This document shows positions 1-8,449 of a DNA stretch of 64,000 bases, piece by piece. Within the stretch, counting starts at the first letter, position 1. The number at the start of each line of letters is the position of its first letter. Below the pieces are notes generated by a model. That model was not told where the DNA came from. It did no database searches and saw nothing but the letters and a program-made list of their open reading frames with translations. The position numbers were made by a program, and so were the translations under genes. Source of the DNA: Thioclava nitratireducens (lineage in GTDB: Bacteria > Pseudomonadota > Alphaproteobacteria > Rhodobacterales > Rhodobacteraceae); the NCBI RefSeq assembly GCF_001940525.2, contig NZ_CP019437.1, forward strand, positions 47,501 to 111,500. Reading direction: 5' to 3'.

Positions 1-1
1 C

Positions 2-28
2 GTCAAAGATGCGCTGATGCTCGACTGA
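2..28 (+). CDS. Possible 3' end of an upstream gene (partial)
   Basis: The bases before the first tandem repeat can be read as eight codons (VKDALMLD) followed by TGA at 26-28. This would be the tail of a plus-strand gene starting left of the window. Nothing in eight residues identifies a family, and the reading frame is chosen only because it ends in a stop close to the edge, so this is a weak call. Confidence 0.25.
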   Translation, partial: VKDALMLD

Positions 29-51
29 CCGATATCTCGACTGACTGATAT
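20..51. repeat. 16-nt tandem repeat, two copies
   Basis: Bases 20-35 and 36-51 are the same 16-mer (CTCGACTGACYGATAT) with a single C/T difference. The first copy contains the putative stop codon at 26-28, so the second looks like a slippage duplication behind a gene end. A GC-rich stretch of alternating CG/GC (55-90) follows and separates it from the convergent channel gene. Confidence 0.6.
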
Positions 52-89
52 ATAGCTCGCGTGCGCACTCGCGCGCGCGAGCGCTCCGC

Positions 90-539
90 TCAACTCGCGC
101 CTCGCTCGGCCCGCGCCTCCAGCTGGCTCTTGCGGACATGGCGGATCACCTCGACCAGCAGCGCGGTCAGAAGCCCCACGTTCAGCAGCCCGTTCGCCGC
201 GGCCATCCCGCCGAGGATGCGCCATTGATGGGTCAGCAGAATGTCGCCATAGCCCAGCGTTGTAAAACTCACGAGCGAGAAATAGACCGACTGCTCCATC
301 GTGTGGAACACGCCGAGGAGGCGGAAGCAGAAAGCCCAGAGCCAGACGCCGGCAGTGACCATCGCCAAGGCCCAGAGCGCGGCGACGACAACCATCAGCA
401 TCAATTTCGGACGGTGCGGCTCGCGCAGCATCCACCAGTGCAGCCGCGCGAATGTCGCCTCGATCGCCCAGGCGCTGAGCGCGGCGATGCATACGGTCAG
501 AAGCATCATCACCGAACCGATCGCGATCTGAATGGTCAT
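90..539 (-). CDS. Two-TM-type potassium channel family protein
   Basis: A 149-residue inner-membrane protein predicted to conduct K+. The selectivity filter TTLGYGD is at residues 93-99, inside a pore loop at about 84-100. Hydrophobic helices lie at about 5-28 and 46-70 before the pore and 108-132 after it. That gives the M1-P-M2 core of the ion-channel-2 family plus an extra N-terminal helix. There is no RCK/TrkA-N regulatory domain, only a short basic tail. It is convergent with whatever lies left of the window and divergent from smpB. The physiological role, such as membrane potential or osmotic control, cannot be read from the sequence. Confidence 0.85.
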   Translation of the reverse strand: MTIQIAIGSVMMLLTVCIAALSAWAIEATFARLHWWMLREPHRPKLMLMVVVAALWALAMVTAGVWLWAFCFRLLGVFHTMEQSVYFSLVSFTTLGYGDILLTHQWRILGGMAAANGLLNVGLLTALLVEVIRHVRKSQLEARAERGAS

Positions 540-643
540 GGGCGTCTCCTCCTGCCCTAGCTATTTCGCGCCGCCGCACCCACGTCAAGCGCAGCGGTGC
601 CGCACTGGACACAGCCGCTTGCCTGCCCTATCTCGATGCGACC

Positions 644-1117
644 ATGGCAAAGCATTCAGACCCCAATTCCAAGCTGATCGCCGAGAACCGGCAGGCCCGT
701 TACCACTACGCCGTCCAGGATACGCTGGAGGCGGGCATCGTGCTGCAAGGCTCAGAGGTGAAATCGATGCGCGTCGGGCAGACGAACATCGCGGAAAGCT
801 ATGCCTCCGTCGAGGATGGCGAATTGTGGCTGATCAACTCCTATATCGCGAGCCTGAACCAGGCCTCGCATTTCGGCCACGAGGAGCGCCGCAAGCGCAA
901 ACTGCTCGTGTCGAAGCGCGAACTTTCACGTCTTTGGAATGCGACCCAGCGCGAGGGGATGACCATCGTGCCGCTGAAGATGTACTTCAACGAGAAGGGC
1001 ATCGCGAAGATCCTGATCGGTATCGCGAAGGGCAAGAAACAGGCCGATAAGCGCGAAACAGAGGCGAAACGCGACTGGAACCGCCAGAAACAACGCCTTC
1101 TCAAGCAGAATTACTAG
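644..1117 (+). CDS. smpB: SsrA-binding protein SmpB
   Basis: SmpB binds tmRNA and delivers it to stalled ribosomes for trans-translation. The 157-residue product is the usual family length. It opens with a short [19 protein letters not shown] segment, continues with the OB-fold core containing [19 protein letters not shown], and ends in a lysine/arginine-rich tail ([16 protein letters not shown]) that folds into the decoding centre in characterised homologues. The ATG at 644 gives the conserved N-terminus. It stands alone on the plus strand with 83 nt before sseA. The ssrA gene itself is not in the window. Confidence 0.97.
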   Translation: MAKHSDPNSKLIAENRQARYHYAVQDTLEAGIVLQGSEVKSMRVGQTNIAESYASVEDGELWLINSYIASLNQASHFGHEERRKRKLLVSKRELSRLWNATQREGMTIVPLKMYFNEKGIAKILIGIAKGKKQADKRETEAKRDWNRQKQRLLKQNY

Positions 1118-1200
1118 GGACACAGGGCGGATTTGCCCGCCCTGCCCTTGCGTCTTGCGCACCGCTGAGTCTAAGCAATCCCGACCGGCAAAAGAGGCGC

Positions 1201-2058
1201 ATGACGATGGATGACCCGAAAACGCTCGTATCGACGGATTGGCTCGCAGCCCATCTGAAGGATCCCGACCTGCGCATTCTGGACGCGTCGTGGTTCCTGC
1301 CGCAGATGGAGCGAGATGCAAAGGCGACCTACGAGGCCAAGCATATCCCCGGCGCGCGTTTCTTCGACATCGACGAAATCTCCGACAACCGCTCGGACCT
1401 GCCGCATATGGCGCCGCCGCCCGAGAAATTCATCTCGCGGATGCGCGCGATGGGCGTGGGCGACGGCCATCAGGTCGTGATCTACGACCAGCACTCCGTC
1501 TTCTCCGCGCCGCGCGTCTGGTGGACCTTCCGCCTGATGGGCAAGACGGATGTGGCCGTGCTTGATGGCGGGCTCCCGAAATGGGAGGCCGAAGGCCGCC
1601 CGCTCGAAGACATGCCGCCGATGGTCCGCGACCGTCACATGACGGTGCAGCGCCAGTCCGGTCTGGTGAAGGACGTCACGCAGGTCGCCCATGCCAGCAA
1701 GCTTGGCGATCACGAGATCATCGACGCGCGCCCGAACGATCGCTTCCTCGGCAACGGCACCGAGCCGCGCCCGGGACTGCGTTCGGGTCACATCCCCGGC
1801 TCGCGCAACCTGCCCTTCGGCGAACTGCTGACCCCCGAGGGCACCTTCAAATCCCCCGACGAGATCAAGGCCCTGTTCGAGGCCGCCGGTGTCGACCTGT
1901 CGAAGCCCGCGATCACGACCTGCGGCTCCGGCGTAAGCGCCGCGATTCTCGCGCTCGCGCTGGAGATCATCGGCAAGTCGGACTGGTCGCTCTATGACGG
2001 GTCCTGGTCGGAATGGGGCATGTACAACGACCTCAAGGTCGCAACGGGAGAAGCATGA
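1201..2058 (+). CDS. sseA: 3-mercaptopyruvate sulfurtransferase
   Basis: A 285-residue tandem-rhodanese protein that transfers sulfur from 3-mercaptopyruvate to thiol or cyanide acceptors. The N-terminal rhodanese domain (about 8-140) is catalytically inactive. The C-terminal one (about 165-280) carries the active loop CGSGVSA starting at Cys241, matching the CG[S/T]GV[T/S] signature that separates mercaptopyruvate from thiosulfate sulfurtransferases. The ATG at 1201 lies behind an AGAGG-like ribosome site; an ATG at 1207 is possible. Its stop overlaps the next start (ATGA at 2055-2058), which couples it to an aminotransferase that could make its substrate. Confidence 0.93.
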   Translation: MTMDDPKTLVSTDWLAAHLKDPDLRILDASWFLPQMERDAKATYEAKHIPGARFFDIDEISDNRSDLPHMAPPPEKFISRMRAMGVGDGHQVVIYDQHSVFSAPRVWWTFRLMGKTDVAVLDGGLPKWEAEGRPLEDMPPMVRDRHMTVQRQSGLVKDVTQVAHASKLGDHEIIDARPNDRFLGNGTEPRPGLRSGHIPGSRNLPFGELLTPEGTFKSPDEIKALFEAAGVDLSKPAITTCGSGVSAAILALALEIIGKSDWSLYDGSWSEWGMYNDLKVATGEA

Positions 2059-3239
2059 TGCTGAACAATCTCAAGCCGCAGGCGCCGGACAAGATCCTCG
2101 CGCTGATGGAAGAATACCGCGCCGATGAGCGCGACCAGAAGGTCGATCTCGGCGTCGGCGTCTACAAGAACGCCGAAGGTGAAACCCCGATCATGCGCGC
2201 CGTCCACAAGGCGGAAAAGCAGGTCTGGGAAAACGAGACCACCAAGAAATACGCGGGCCTCGCCGGCCAGCCGGAATTCCACGCGGCGATGGCCGAGATG
2301 GTTCTGGGCAAGGGCTATCCGGCCGACAGTCTGGCCTGCCTGTCGACCGTGGGCGGCACTGGCGCCTGCCGGATGGGCTTCGAGCTTGCGCGGATGGCGA
2401 ACCCCGGCACAAAAATCTGGGTCTCCGATCCAACCTGGCCGAACCACCTCTCGATCCTGAAATTCATGGATCAGGACTTCACCACCTATCGCTACTTCGA
2501 TTCCGAGACGCGCTCGGTCGATTTCGACGCGATGATTGAAGACCTGAAGGGCGCCAAGGAAGGCGACATCGTGCTGCTGCACGGCTGCTGCCACAACCCG
2601 ACCGGCGCGAACCTGACGCTCGAGCAATGGGGCAAGGTCGCCGATCTGCTTCAGGAAACCGGCGCCGTGCCGATGATTGACCTCGCCTATCAGGGCTTCG
2701 GGGACGGTCTGGAAGCGGATGCGGCAGGCACCCGCCTGATCGCCGAGCGTCTGCCGGAAGTGCTGATTGCGGCGTCGTGCTCGAAGAACTTCGGCATCTA
2801 TCGCGAGCGCACCGGCTGCCTGATGGTTCTGGGCTCGGAAGAGACCAAGAAGACCGTGCAGGGCAACCTAGCCTATCTCAACCGTCAGACCTACTCCTTT
2901 CCGCCCTATCACGGGCAGGCGCTCGTCACCCGCGTGCTCACCGATCCCGAACTGCGCGCCGATTGGGAAGCCGAGCTGGAAGATGTCCGCACCGGCATGC
3001 TGGAACTGCGCCAGCAACTCGCGGACGAGTTGCGCAAGCTGTCGAACTCGGACCGCTTCGACTTCGTGGCAGAGCATCGCGGCATGTTCTCGCGCCTTGG
3101 CGCCACGCCCGAGCAGGTCGCCGCGATGAAGGAAGGCAACGCGATCTACATGGTCGGCGACTCGCGGATCAACATCGCGGGCCTGAACAAGAACAGCGTG
3201 CCGCTGCTGGCCCGCGCACTGATCGACGCAGGCGTCTAA
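2055..3239 (+). CDS. tyrB: Aromatic-amino-acid/aspartate class I aminotransferase
   Basis: A PLP enzyme of aminotransferase subgroup I alpha, 394 residues, close to AspC/TyrB length. The PLP lysine is Lys244 in SCSKNFGIYRERTG. GCCHNPTG and the C-terminal SRINIAGL segment, with its substrate-carboxylate arginine, are also present. The start at 2055 overlaps the sseA stop by 4 nt; a longer in-frame start at 2013 lies inside sseA and is rejected. Enzymes of this family also transaminate cysteine to 3-mercaptopyruvate, so pairing with sseA suggests a cysteine catabolic role. Substrate preference between Asp, Tyr and Phe is not decided by sequence alone. A strong terminator follows. Confidence 0.88.
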   Translation: MMLNNLKPQAPDKILALMEEYRADERDQKVDLGVGVYKNAEGETPIMRAVHKAEKQVWENETTKKYAGLAGQPEFHAAMAEMVLGKGYPADSLACLSTVGGTGACRMGFELARMANPGTKIWVSDPTWPNHLSILKFMDQDFTTYRYFDSETRSVDFDAMIEDLKGAKEGDIVLLHGCCHNPTGANLTLEQWGKVADLLQETGAVPMIDLAYQGFGDGLEADAAGTRLIAERLPEVLIAASCSKNFGIYRERTGCLMVLGSEETKKTVQGNLAYLNRQTYSFPPYHGQALVTRVLTDPELRADWEAELEDVRTGMLELRQQLADELRKLSNSDRFDFVAEHRGMFSRLGATPEQVAAMKEGNAIYMVGDSRINIAGLNKNSVPLLARALIDAGV

Positions 3240-3265
3240 GCACCTACCACAGAATAGAAATTCAA

Positions 3266-3294
3266 AACGGCGGCCCCTTCGGGTCGCCGTTTTT
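3266..3294 (+). terminator. Rho-independent terminator after the aminotransferase
   Basis: An AACGGCG...CGCCGTT stem, extended through a GC-rich inner part with a CTTC loop, is followed directly by TTTTT. It lies 27 nt after the aminotransferase stop and closes the sseA operon. Confidence 0.85.
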
Positions 3295-3330
3295 CGTAGC
3301 GGAATTTTCCGCCTTGCGCCCTTGAAATAA

Positions 3331-3357
3331 TAAGCAGGCTCATAATATAGAGGCTTA
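3331..3357. promoter_or_regulatory. Candidate MarR operator/promoter
   Basis: An unusually AT-rich stretch just before marR is bracketed by the inverted arms TAAGC (3331-3335) and GCTTA (3353-3357), with CTC/GAG and ATAATATA inside. This is a plausible self-operator overlapping the promoter, as in many marR-emrAB operons. The symmetry is imperfect. Confidence 0.35.
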
Positions 3358-3380
3358 CTTTAATTTCAACGGAGCTCCGG

Positions 3381-3833
3381 ATGCCCGATCAGAGCCTAGG
3401 TTTTCTCCTGCACGACGCGACGCGGTTGATCCGCCGTCGCTTCGAGGCACGCGCCAACGAATTCGGCCTGACCACTGCGCAGTGGCGGCTGCTCGTCTAC
3501 CTCAAGAAGGAAGGCGCGCTGGCGCAGGCCCGGCTGGCCGAGCTGCTCGAGATCGAACCGATTTCGGTCTCGCGCCTCGTCGACCGCATGGAAGAAGCCG
3601 ACTGGGTCTGCCGCAAAGCTGATCCGAATGATCGCCGCGTCAAGCTCGTGCACCCTTCGGTCAAGGCGCGCAACGCCTTTGAGGATGCGCGCTCGATCGC
3701 GGACGACATCTATGAACAGGCGCTGGCCGGGTTGAGCGATGACGAAATCGCGACCGCATTGAACACCCTGCGCCAGATCATCCGTAACCTCTCCGAAGAC
3801 ACCTCCTCCACGTCAGAGACACATCATGAGTGA
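3381..3833 (+). CDS. MarR family transcriptional regulator
   Basis: A 150-residue winged-helix regulator. The N-terminal dimerisation helices (about 1-35) lead into the DNA-binding region with LAELLEIEPISVSRLVDRMEE as recognition helices and the wing DPNDRRVKLV (about 77-92), both hallmarks of MarR. The gene ends inside the start of the HlyD-type gene (8-nt overlap), so it is translated together with the emrAB-like pump it most likely represses. The ligand is unknown; for MarR proteins it is often the pump substrate, such as phenolic or lipophilic drugs. The start ATG at 3381 follows a GGAGCTCCGG ribosome site. Confidence 0.9.
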   Translation: MPDQSLGFLLHDATRLIRRRFEARANEFGLTTAQWRLLVYLKKEGALAQARLAELLEIEPISVSRLVDRMEEADWVCRKADPNDRRVKLVHPSVKARNAFEDARSIADDIYEQALAGLSDDEIATALNTLRQIIRNLSEDTSSTSETHHE

Positions 3834-4956
3834 CCAGAACCCGACCGCCGAGAGCGCGGAAACCCAATCGAAACAGAAACAGAAGAAGGGGCCGAAATTC
3901 TGGCTCCTCATTCTCGTGCCCGCCCTGATCGTACTGGGTGGCGCGTGGTACTGGCTCAGCGCCGGTGGCTCGCAAAGCACCGCCAACGCCAATTATCAGA
4001 TGGCGCGAATCCCGGTAGCCTCGCAGATTTCGGGCCGCGTGACCGAGGTGTTCGTGCATGACAACGAGCACGTCGAGAAAGGCGCGCCGCTGTTCCAGAT
4101 CGACAAGAAACCCTACGAGCTGGCACTGGCCAAGGCGCAGGCCGCGCTCTCGCAAGCCCGCCTGCAGGTCGAGCAGCTGCGCGCCTCCTACAAGGCCGCG
4201 CTCGCCGACGAGAAACAGGCTGCCGACAACGCCGCCTATCAGGAGAAACAGCTCGCCCGTCAGGAGAAGCTGATCAAATCCGGCACCACCACGCAGCAGG
4301 CGCTCGACCAGCAGCGCACGGCCACGCAAGCCGCGCAGAACACGCTGGCCGCCGCCAAGCAGAAGGTGGCCTCAGCCAAGGTCGCCCTCGACGGCAATCC
4401 CGAGATCCCGGTCGACGAACACCCCTCGGTGAAATCGGCGATCGTGGCGGTGAACGATGCCAAATACAATCTCTCGCAGACCGAGGTCGATGCGCCCACC
4501 GACGGCATCATCTATCAGGCAGCCTCCTTCAAGGCGGGCGAGATGGTCGGCGCGGGGACAAGCCTCTTCACGCTGGTCGACACCAGCGATGTCTGGGTGA
4601 TCGCGAACTTCAAGGAAACCGCGCTGACCCACATGCAAGAAGGCCAGTCGGCCACCGTCGAATTCGACGCTTTCCCCGATCGCGAATATCACGCGACGGT
4701 CGAGGCCGTCGGCGCAGGCACCGGGGCGGAGTTCTCGATCCTTCCGGCGCAGAACGCGACCGGCAACTGGGTGAAAGTGACGCAACGCGTGCCGGTGCGC
4801 CTGCGGCTCGACGATGGCGCAAACCTCGATGGCCTGCGCGCGGGTCTCTCGGCCAGCGTCACCGTCGATACCGCCTCGCAGCCGCGCTACAAGCGTATCC
4901 TCGACAAGGCCAACAGCTCGGCCGCCGTGGCGGGCACGACCGAACAGGGGCAGTAA
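3826..4956 (+). CDS. emrA: EmrA-like membrane fusion (HlyD family) subunit
   Basis: A 376-residue periplasmic adaptor of a tripartite efflux pump. A short basic N-terminus precedes one membrane anchor (about 25-43). Then come the first half of a lipoyl/biotinyl-like domain (IPVASQISGRVTEVFVHDN), a long alpha-hairpin rich in Gln, Ala and Lys (about 100-200), the second lipoyl half (DAPTDGIIYQ) and a beta-barrel domain. It should link the EmrB-type permease to an outer-membrane TolC channel, which is not encoded in the window. It overlaps marR upstream and is 3 nt from emrB downstream, giving a marR-emrA-emrB operon. Confidence 0.9.
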   Translation: MSDQNPTAESAETQSKQKQKKGPKFWLLILVPALIVLGGAWYWLSAGGSQSTANANYQMARIPVASQISGRVTEVFVHDNEHVEKGAPLFQIDKKPYELALAKAQAALSQARLQVEQLRASYKAALADEKQAADNAAYQEKQLARQEKLIKSGTTTQQALDQQRTATQAAQNTLAAAKQKVASAKVALDGNPEIPVDEHPSVKSAIVAVNDAKYNLSQTEVDAPTDGIIYQAASFKAGEMVGAGTSLFTLVDTSDVWVIANFKETALTHMQEGQSATVEFDAFPDREYHATVEAVGAGTGAEFSILPAQNATGNWVKVTQRVPVRLRLDDGANLDGLRAGLSASVTVDTASQPRYKRILDKANSSAAVAGTTEQGQ

Positions 4957-4959
4957 GCC

Positions 4960-6522
4960 ATGGCTGACGCCGCCGAAAAGGAACCCAAGGGAATCGACCC
5001 GCATAACGTCCCGCATCGCGCGCTGATCATGGCGTCGCTGATGCTGGCGGTGATCATGCAGGTGCTCGATACCACCATCGCGAACGTGGCCCTGCCCGAC
5101 ATGCGCGCCGATCTCGGCGCGTCGCGCGACACGATCAACTGGGTGCTGACCTCCTATATCGTGGCCGCGGCCATCGTGACGCCGCTGTCGGGCTGGCTCG
5201 CCAATCGCTTCGGGCGGCGCGAGATCTTCATGGTCGCGGTGATCGGCTTCGTGGTCTTCTCGATGCTCTGCGGGATCGCGTGGTCGCTCGACGTGATGGT
5301 GATCTTCCGCCTCATGCAGGGCGTGTTCGGTGCGGCCATCGTGCCGCTTGCCCAGAACTTCATGCTCGACATCAACCCGCGCGAGAAGCACGGGCAGGCG
5401 ATGGCGATGTTCGGTGCGGGCATCATGCTCGGCCCGATCATCGGCCCGACGCTGGGCGGCTATCTGACCGAGGTGATCAACTGGCGCTGGGTGTTCTACA
5501 TCAACGTGCCGCTCGGCATGATCGCCATCGCGGGGTCGCTCTTCTTCCTGCCCGAAACACCCAAGAAGAAGATCGGCTTCGACTTCTTCGGCTTCGCGGC
5601 GCTGGCGGTGGCGATCGGGTCGCTGCAGATGATGCTCGACCGTGGGTCCGATCTCGACTGGTTCGCCTCGCGCGAAATCTGGATCGAGGCCGCGCTCGCG
5701 ATCAGCGGGTTCTGGGTCTTCATCGTCTGGATTCTCAGCGCGAAAAAGCCCTTCCTCGAACCGAAGATGTTCCTCGACCGCAACCTCTCGATGGGGCTGC
5801 TGTTCATCTTCGTGATCGGGATCATCCTGCTCGCCTCGCTGGCGCTGCTGCCGCCGATGCTGTCGAATATCTTCGGCTATCCGACGCTGACGACGGGCTT
5901 GGTGATGTCCCCGCGCGGGGTCGGGGCGATGGTTATGATGCTGCTGATTGGGCGGCTGGTGAAGGTCATCGACCTCCGCATCCTCGTGGTCGTCGGGCTG
6001 TCCTTCACTGCCTACTCGCTGCACATGATGTCGACCTTCTCGCCGCAGATGGGTCCGAAATGGATCATCGTCTCAGGCGTGATCCAGGGCTTCGGGCTGG
6101 GCTCGGTCTTCGTGCCGATCTCGACGCTGGCCTTTGCCACGCTCGACCCCAAGTACCGCGGCGACGGCACGGCACTGTTCTCGCTGCTGCGCAATATCGG
6201 CTCGTCCATCGGGATTTCGATCGTGACCGCGCTGCTGACGCACAACATCGCGGTGAACCATGCCGAGATCGTCTCTGCGATCAATCCGCAGAACCTTTCG
6301 GGCGTGATGAACGGTGCAGGCAGCATCTCGAGAGAGGCCGCGCTGGAGGTGCTCAACAACCTCGCGACGCAACAGGCGGCGATGATCTCTTACGTGGACG
6401 ATTTCAAGTTCATGATGTGGGTCACACTCGCGGCCATCCCGCTGGTCTTCTTCCTACGCAAGCCGGATTACCAGAACAGAGGCGGACAGCAGAAGCAACA
6501 AGGCGCTCCGGTCACCGAGTAA
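4960..6522 (+). CDS. emrB: EmrB/QacA-type DHA2 drug:H+ antiporter
   Basis: A 520-residue major facilitator of the DHA2 family, predicted to have 14 membrane helices. Motif A variant GWLANRFGRREIF follows TM2; motif C-like GIMLGPIIGPTLGG lies in TM5. The N-terminal helix contains LDTTIANVALPD, the D1-type motif of this family. With the EmrA-like adaptor three bases upstream it would form a proton-driven efflux pump for hydrophobic compounds. Specific substrates cannot be inferred. The gene ends at a strong bidirectional terminator shared with amtB. Confidence 0.9.
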   Translation: MADAAEKEPKGIDPHNVPHRALIMASLMLAVIMQVLDTTIANVALPDMRADLGASRDTINWVLTSYIVAAAIVTPLSGWLANRFGRREIFMVAVIGFVVFSMLCGIAWSLDVMVIFRLMQGVFGAAIVPLAQNFMLDINPREKHGQAMAMFGAGIMLGPIIGPTLGGYLTEVINWRWVFYINVPLGMIAIAGSLFFLPETPKKKIGFDFFGFAALAVAIGSLQMMLDRGSDLDWFASREIWIEAALAISGFWVFIVWILSAKKPFLEPKMFLDRNLSMGLLFIFVIGIILLASLALLPPMLSNIFGYPTLTTGLVMSPRGVGAMVMMLLIGRLVKVIDLRILVVVGLSFTAYSLHMMSTFSPQMGPKWIIVSGVIQGFGLGSVFVPISTLAFATLDPKYRGDGTALFSLLRNIGSSIGISIVTALLTHNIAVNHAEIVSAINPQNLSGVMNGAGSISREAALEVLNNLATQQAAMISYVDDFKFMMWVTLAAIPLVFFLRKPDYQNRGGQQKQQGAPVTE

Positions 6523-6544
6523 ACCGACATCAGACGCAATGGAA

Positions 6545-6572
6545 AAAGGCCCGGGATCGCTCCCGGGCCTTT
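6545..6572. terminator. Bidirectional terminator between emrB and amtB
   Basis: A perfect 12-bp stem (AAAGGCCCGGGA / TCCCGGGCCTTT) with a TCGC loop is flanked by A-rich and T-rich sides. It sits between convergent genes and can serve both strands. Confidence 0.85.
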
Positions 6573-6595
6573 CGCTTTGTCTTGGATGCGGCGTC

Positions 6596-7933
6596 TTAGT
6601 TGACGAACTCCGGATAGGCTTCCATGCCGAGTTCCGCCTTGTCGAGACCCATCATCTCGTCCTCGGCGGGGGCGCGGATGCCCATGACGGCTTTGAGGAT
6701 GAACCAGATGATTGCCGAGACCACGAAGACGAAGATGCCGACGATGATGATCGAAACGATCTGGCCGTAGAAGGTGCCGTCGGGGTTGGTGATCGGAACC
6801 GCCAGCGTGCCCCAGATACCCGCGCCGAGGTGGACCGGGATGGCGCCCACGACGTCGTCGATCTTCAGCTTGTCGAGCATCGGAACCAGCAGGACCACGA
6901 TGATACCGCCGATCGCGCCGATGATGGTCGCTGCACCGAGGCTCGGGGTCAGCGGCTCGGCCGTGATCGACACGAGGCCAGCCAGAGCGCCGTTGAGAAC
7001 CATGGTCAGATCCGGCTTCTTGTAGAGGATCTGGGTCAGGATCAGCGCAGCGATCGCGCCACCGGCTGCTGCGGTGTTGGTATTGGCGAAGATGCGCGAG
7101 ATATCGGCGACGTTGCCCACGGTGTTCATGTAGAGCTGCGAACCGCCGTTGAAGCCGAACCAGCCGAGCCACAGAATGAAGGTACCGAGCGTGGCGAGCG
7201 TCAGGTTCGAACCGGGCATCGCCTGGACCTTGCCGTCCTTGTACTTGCCGATGCGCGGGCCGAGGATCAGAGCACCGGCGAGAGCTGCCCAGCCACCGAC
7301 CGAGTGCACGACGGTCGAGCCGGCGAAGTCGAGGAAGCCGAAATCGGTGTCAAGGAAGCCACCGCCCCATTTCCACGAAGCCTGGATCGGGTAGATGAAG
7401 CCCGTGAGGATCACGGTGAAGATCAGGAACGGCCACAGCTTGATGCGCTCGGCCAGGGTACCCGAAACGATCGACGCCGTGGTGGCGCAGAACATCAGCT
7501 GGAAGAAGAAGTCCGAACCGACCGAAGCGTAGGTCAGGTCGACCGAATCCGCGCCGACGCCGACAGGCTCGAGCGAAGTCGTCGAGAAAGCGCCGAGCAC
7601 GCCGTTGATCGACCAGCCGTCGCCCGGATACATCAGGTTGTAGCCGATCAGATAGTACATGATCGCCGCGATCGCGAAGAGCGCGATGTTCTTGAGCGAC
7701 TGCATGGTCACGTTCTTCGAGCGTACGAGGCCAGCCTCGAGCATCGAGAAGCCCGCGCCCATCCACATCACCAGGAAACCGGTGACGAGGAACATGAAGG
7801 TGTTCAGGATGAAGCCGATCTCGTTGGCCGGCGGATCCATCGCCGCAGGCGCGGCGGCATCCTGGGCCAGTGCCGGCAGAGCCACCGCGGTCAGTGCGAC
7901 CGCAAGGCCGGTGATTTTCGAAAGCTTGTTCAT
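6596..7933 (-). CDS. amtB: Ammonium transporter AmtB
   Basis: A 445-residue Amt/MEP/Rh channel. An N-terminal signal peptide (about 1-23, ending ALPALAQ) precedes 11 predicted membrane helices. The pore twin histidines are visible in FAGSTVVHSVGG and VVGAIPVHLGAG, and the conserved aspartate lies in LDFAGST. The 40-residue tail after the last helix includes the EMMGLD-type segment that contacts PII. It is transcribed 24 nt downstream of glnK, the standard glnK-amtB arrangement in which GlnK blocks the channel under nitrogen sufficiency. Confidence 0.96.
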   Translation of the reverse strand: MNKLSKITGLAVALTAVALPALAQDAAAPAAMDPPANEIGFILNTFMFLVTGFLVMWMGAGFSMLEAGLVRSKNVTMQSLKNIALFAIAAIMYYLIGYNLMYPGDGWSINGVLGAFSTTSLEPVGVGADSVDLTYASVGSDFFFQLMFCATTASIVSGTLAERIKLWPFLIFTVILTGFIYPIQASWKWGGGFLDTDFGFLDFAGSTVVHSVGGWAALAGALILGPRIGKYKDGKVQAMPGSNLTLATLGTFILWLGWFGFNGGSQLYMNTVGNVADISRIFANTNTAAAGGAIAALILTQILYKKPDLTMVLNGALAGLVSITAEPLTPSLGAATIIGAIGGIIVVLLVPMLDKLKIDDVVGAIPVHLGAGIWGTLAVPITNPDGTFYGQIVSIIIVGIFVFVVSAIIWFILKAVMGIRAPAEDEMMGLDKAELGMEAYPEFVN

Positions 7934-7957
7934 TTTCCTACTTTCCCCTGTCGCGTC

Positions 7958-8296
7958 TTAAAGCGCGTCGTCATTGGTTTCGCCGGTGCGCACGCGAACC
8001 GCCTGCCCGACATCGAGAACGAAGATCTTGCCGTCGCCGATCTTGTCGGTCTTCGCGGCTTTCATGATCGTGTCGACCACCTCGTCGGCGAGGCCGTCAG
8101 CGACCACGATCTCCAGTTTGACCTTCGGCACGAAGTTCACGGCGTATTCGGCGCCACGATAGATTTCCGTGTGACCCGACTGGGCACCGAAGCCTTTGAT
8201 CTCGGTCACCATCATTCCGCGTACGCCGATGGTGGTGAGCGCCTCGCGCACCTCCTCCAGCTTGAACGGCTTGATTGCTGCAATGATGAGTTTCAC
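7958..8296 (-). CDS. glnK: Nitrogen regulatory protein PII (GlnK)
   Basis: A 112-residue PII signalling trimer subunit. The uridylylation site Tyr51 is in the T-loop segment YRGAEYAVNF. B-loop KIGDGKIFV and C-terminal RIRTGE-like VRTGETNDDAL are intact. It senses ATP/ADP and 2-oxoglutarate and, unmodified, binds AmtB. First gene of the glnK-amtB operon, so expression is expected to be under NtrC control; a GCAC-type dyad lies about 140 nt upstream. GlnK versus GlnB is assigned from linkage to amtB. Confidence 0.95.
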   Translation of the reverse strand: MKLIIAAIKPFKLEEVREALTTIGVRGMMVTEIKGFGAQSGHTEIYRGAEYAVNFVPKVKLEIVVADGLADEVVDTIMKAAKTDKIGDGKIFVLDVGQAVRVRTGETNDDAL

Positions 8297-8436
8297 CTGA
8301 CATCCCTTCCTTGTTCAGCCCTTTCGATGCCCGCTTGGCGACATCGCACGGTGATAAGAGGCCCTCTGCGCCCCTTTCGCACAAGGAAACGAGGTTCCGT
8401 CCGACTGGCAGATTCAGCGGAATCAGGCCCTAATTT

Positions 8437-8449
8437 GCACAATTTGTGC
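8437..8449. promoter_or_regulatory. GCAC-N5-GTGC dyad between glnK and the PBP gene
   Basis: GCAC AATTT GTGC lies in the 270-nt divergent spacer between glnK and the PBP1A gene. NtrC sites are GCAC/GTGC dyads, but the classical enteric spacing is seven bases rather than five, so NtrC binding is only a suggestion. No convincing sigma-54 -24/-12 element was found beside it. Confidence 0.3.

Noticed and set aside
4372..6024. A 550-codon minus-strand frame opposite emrA-emrB
   Set aside because: Shadow of the EmrAB coding sequence; His/Asp/Arg-rich with no conserved motif.
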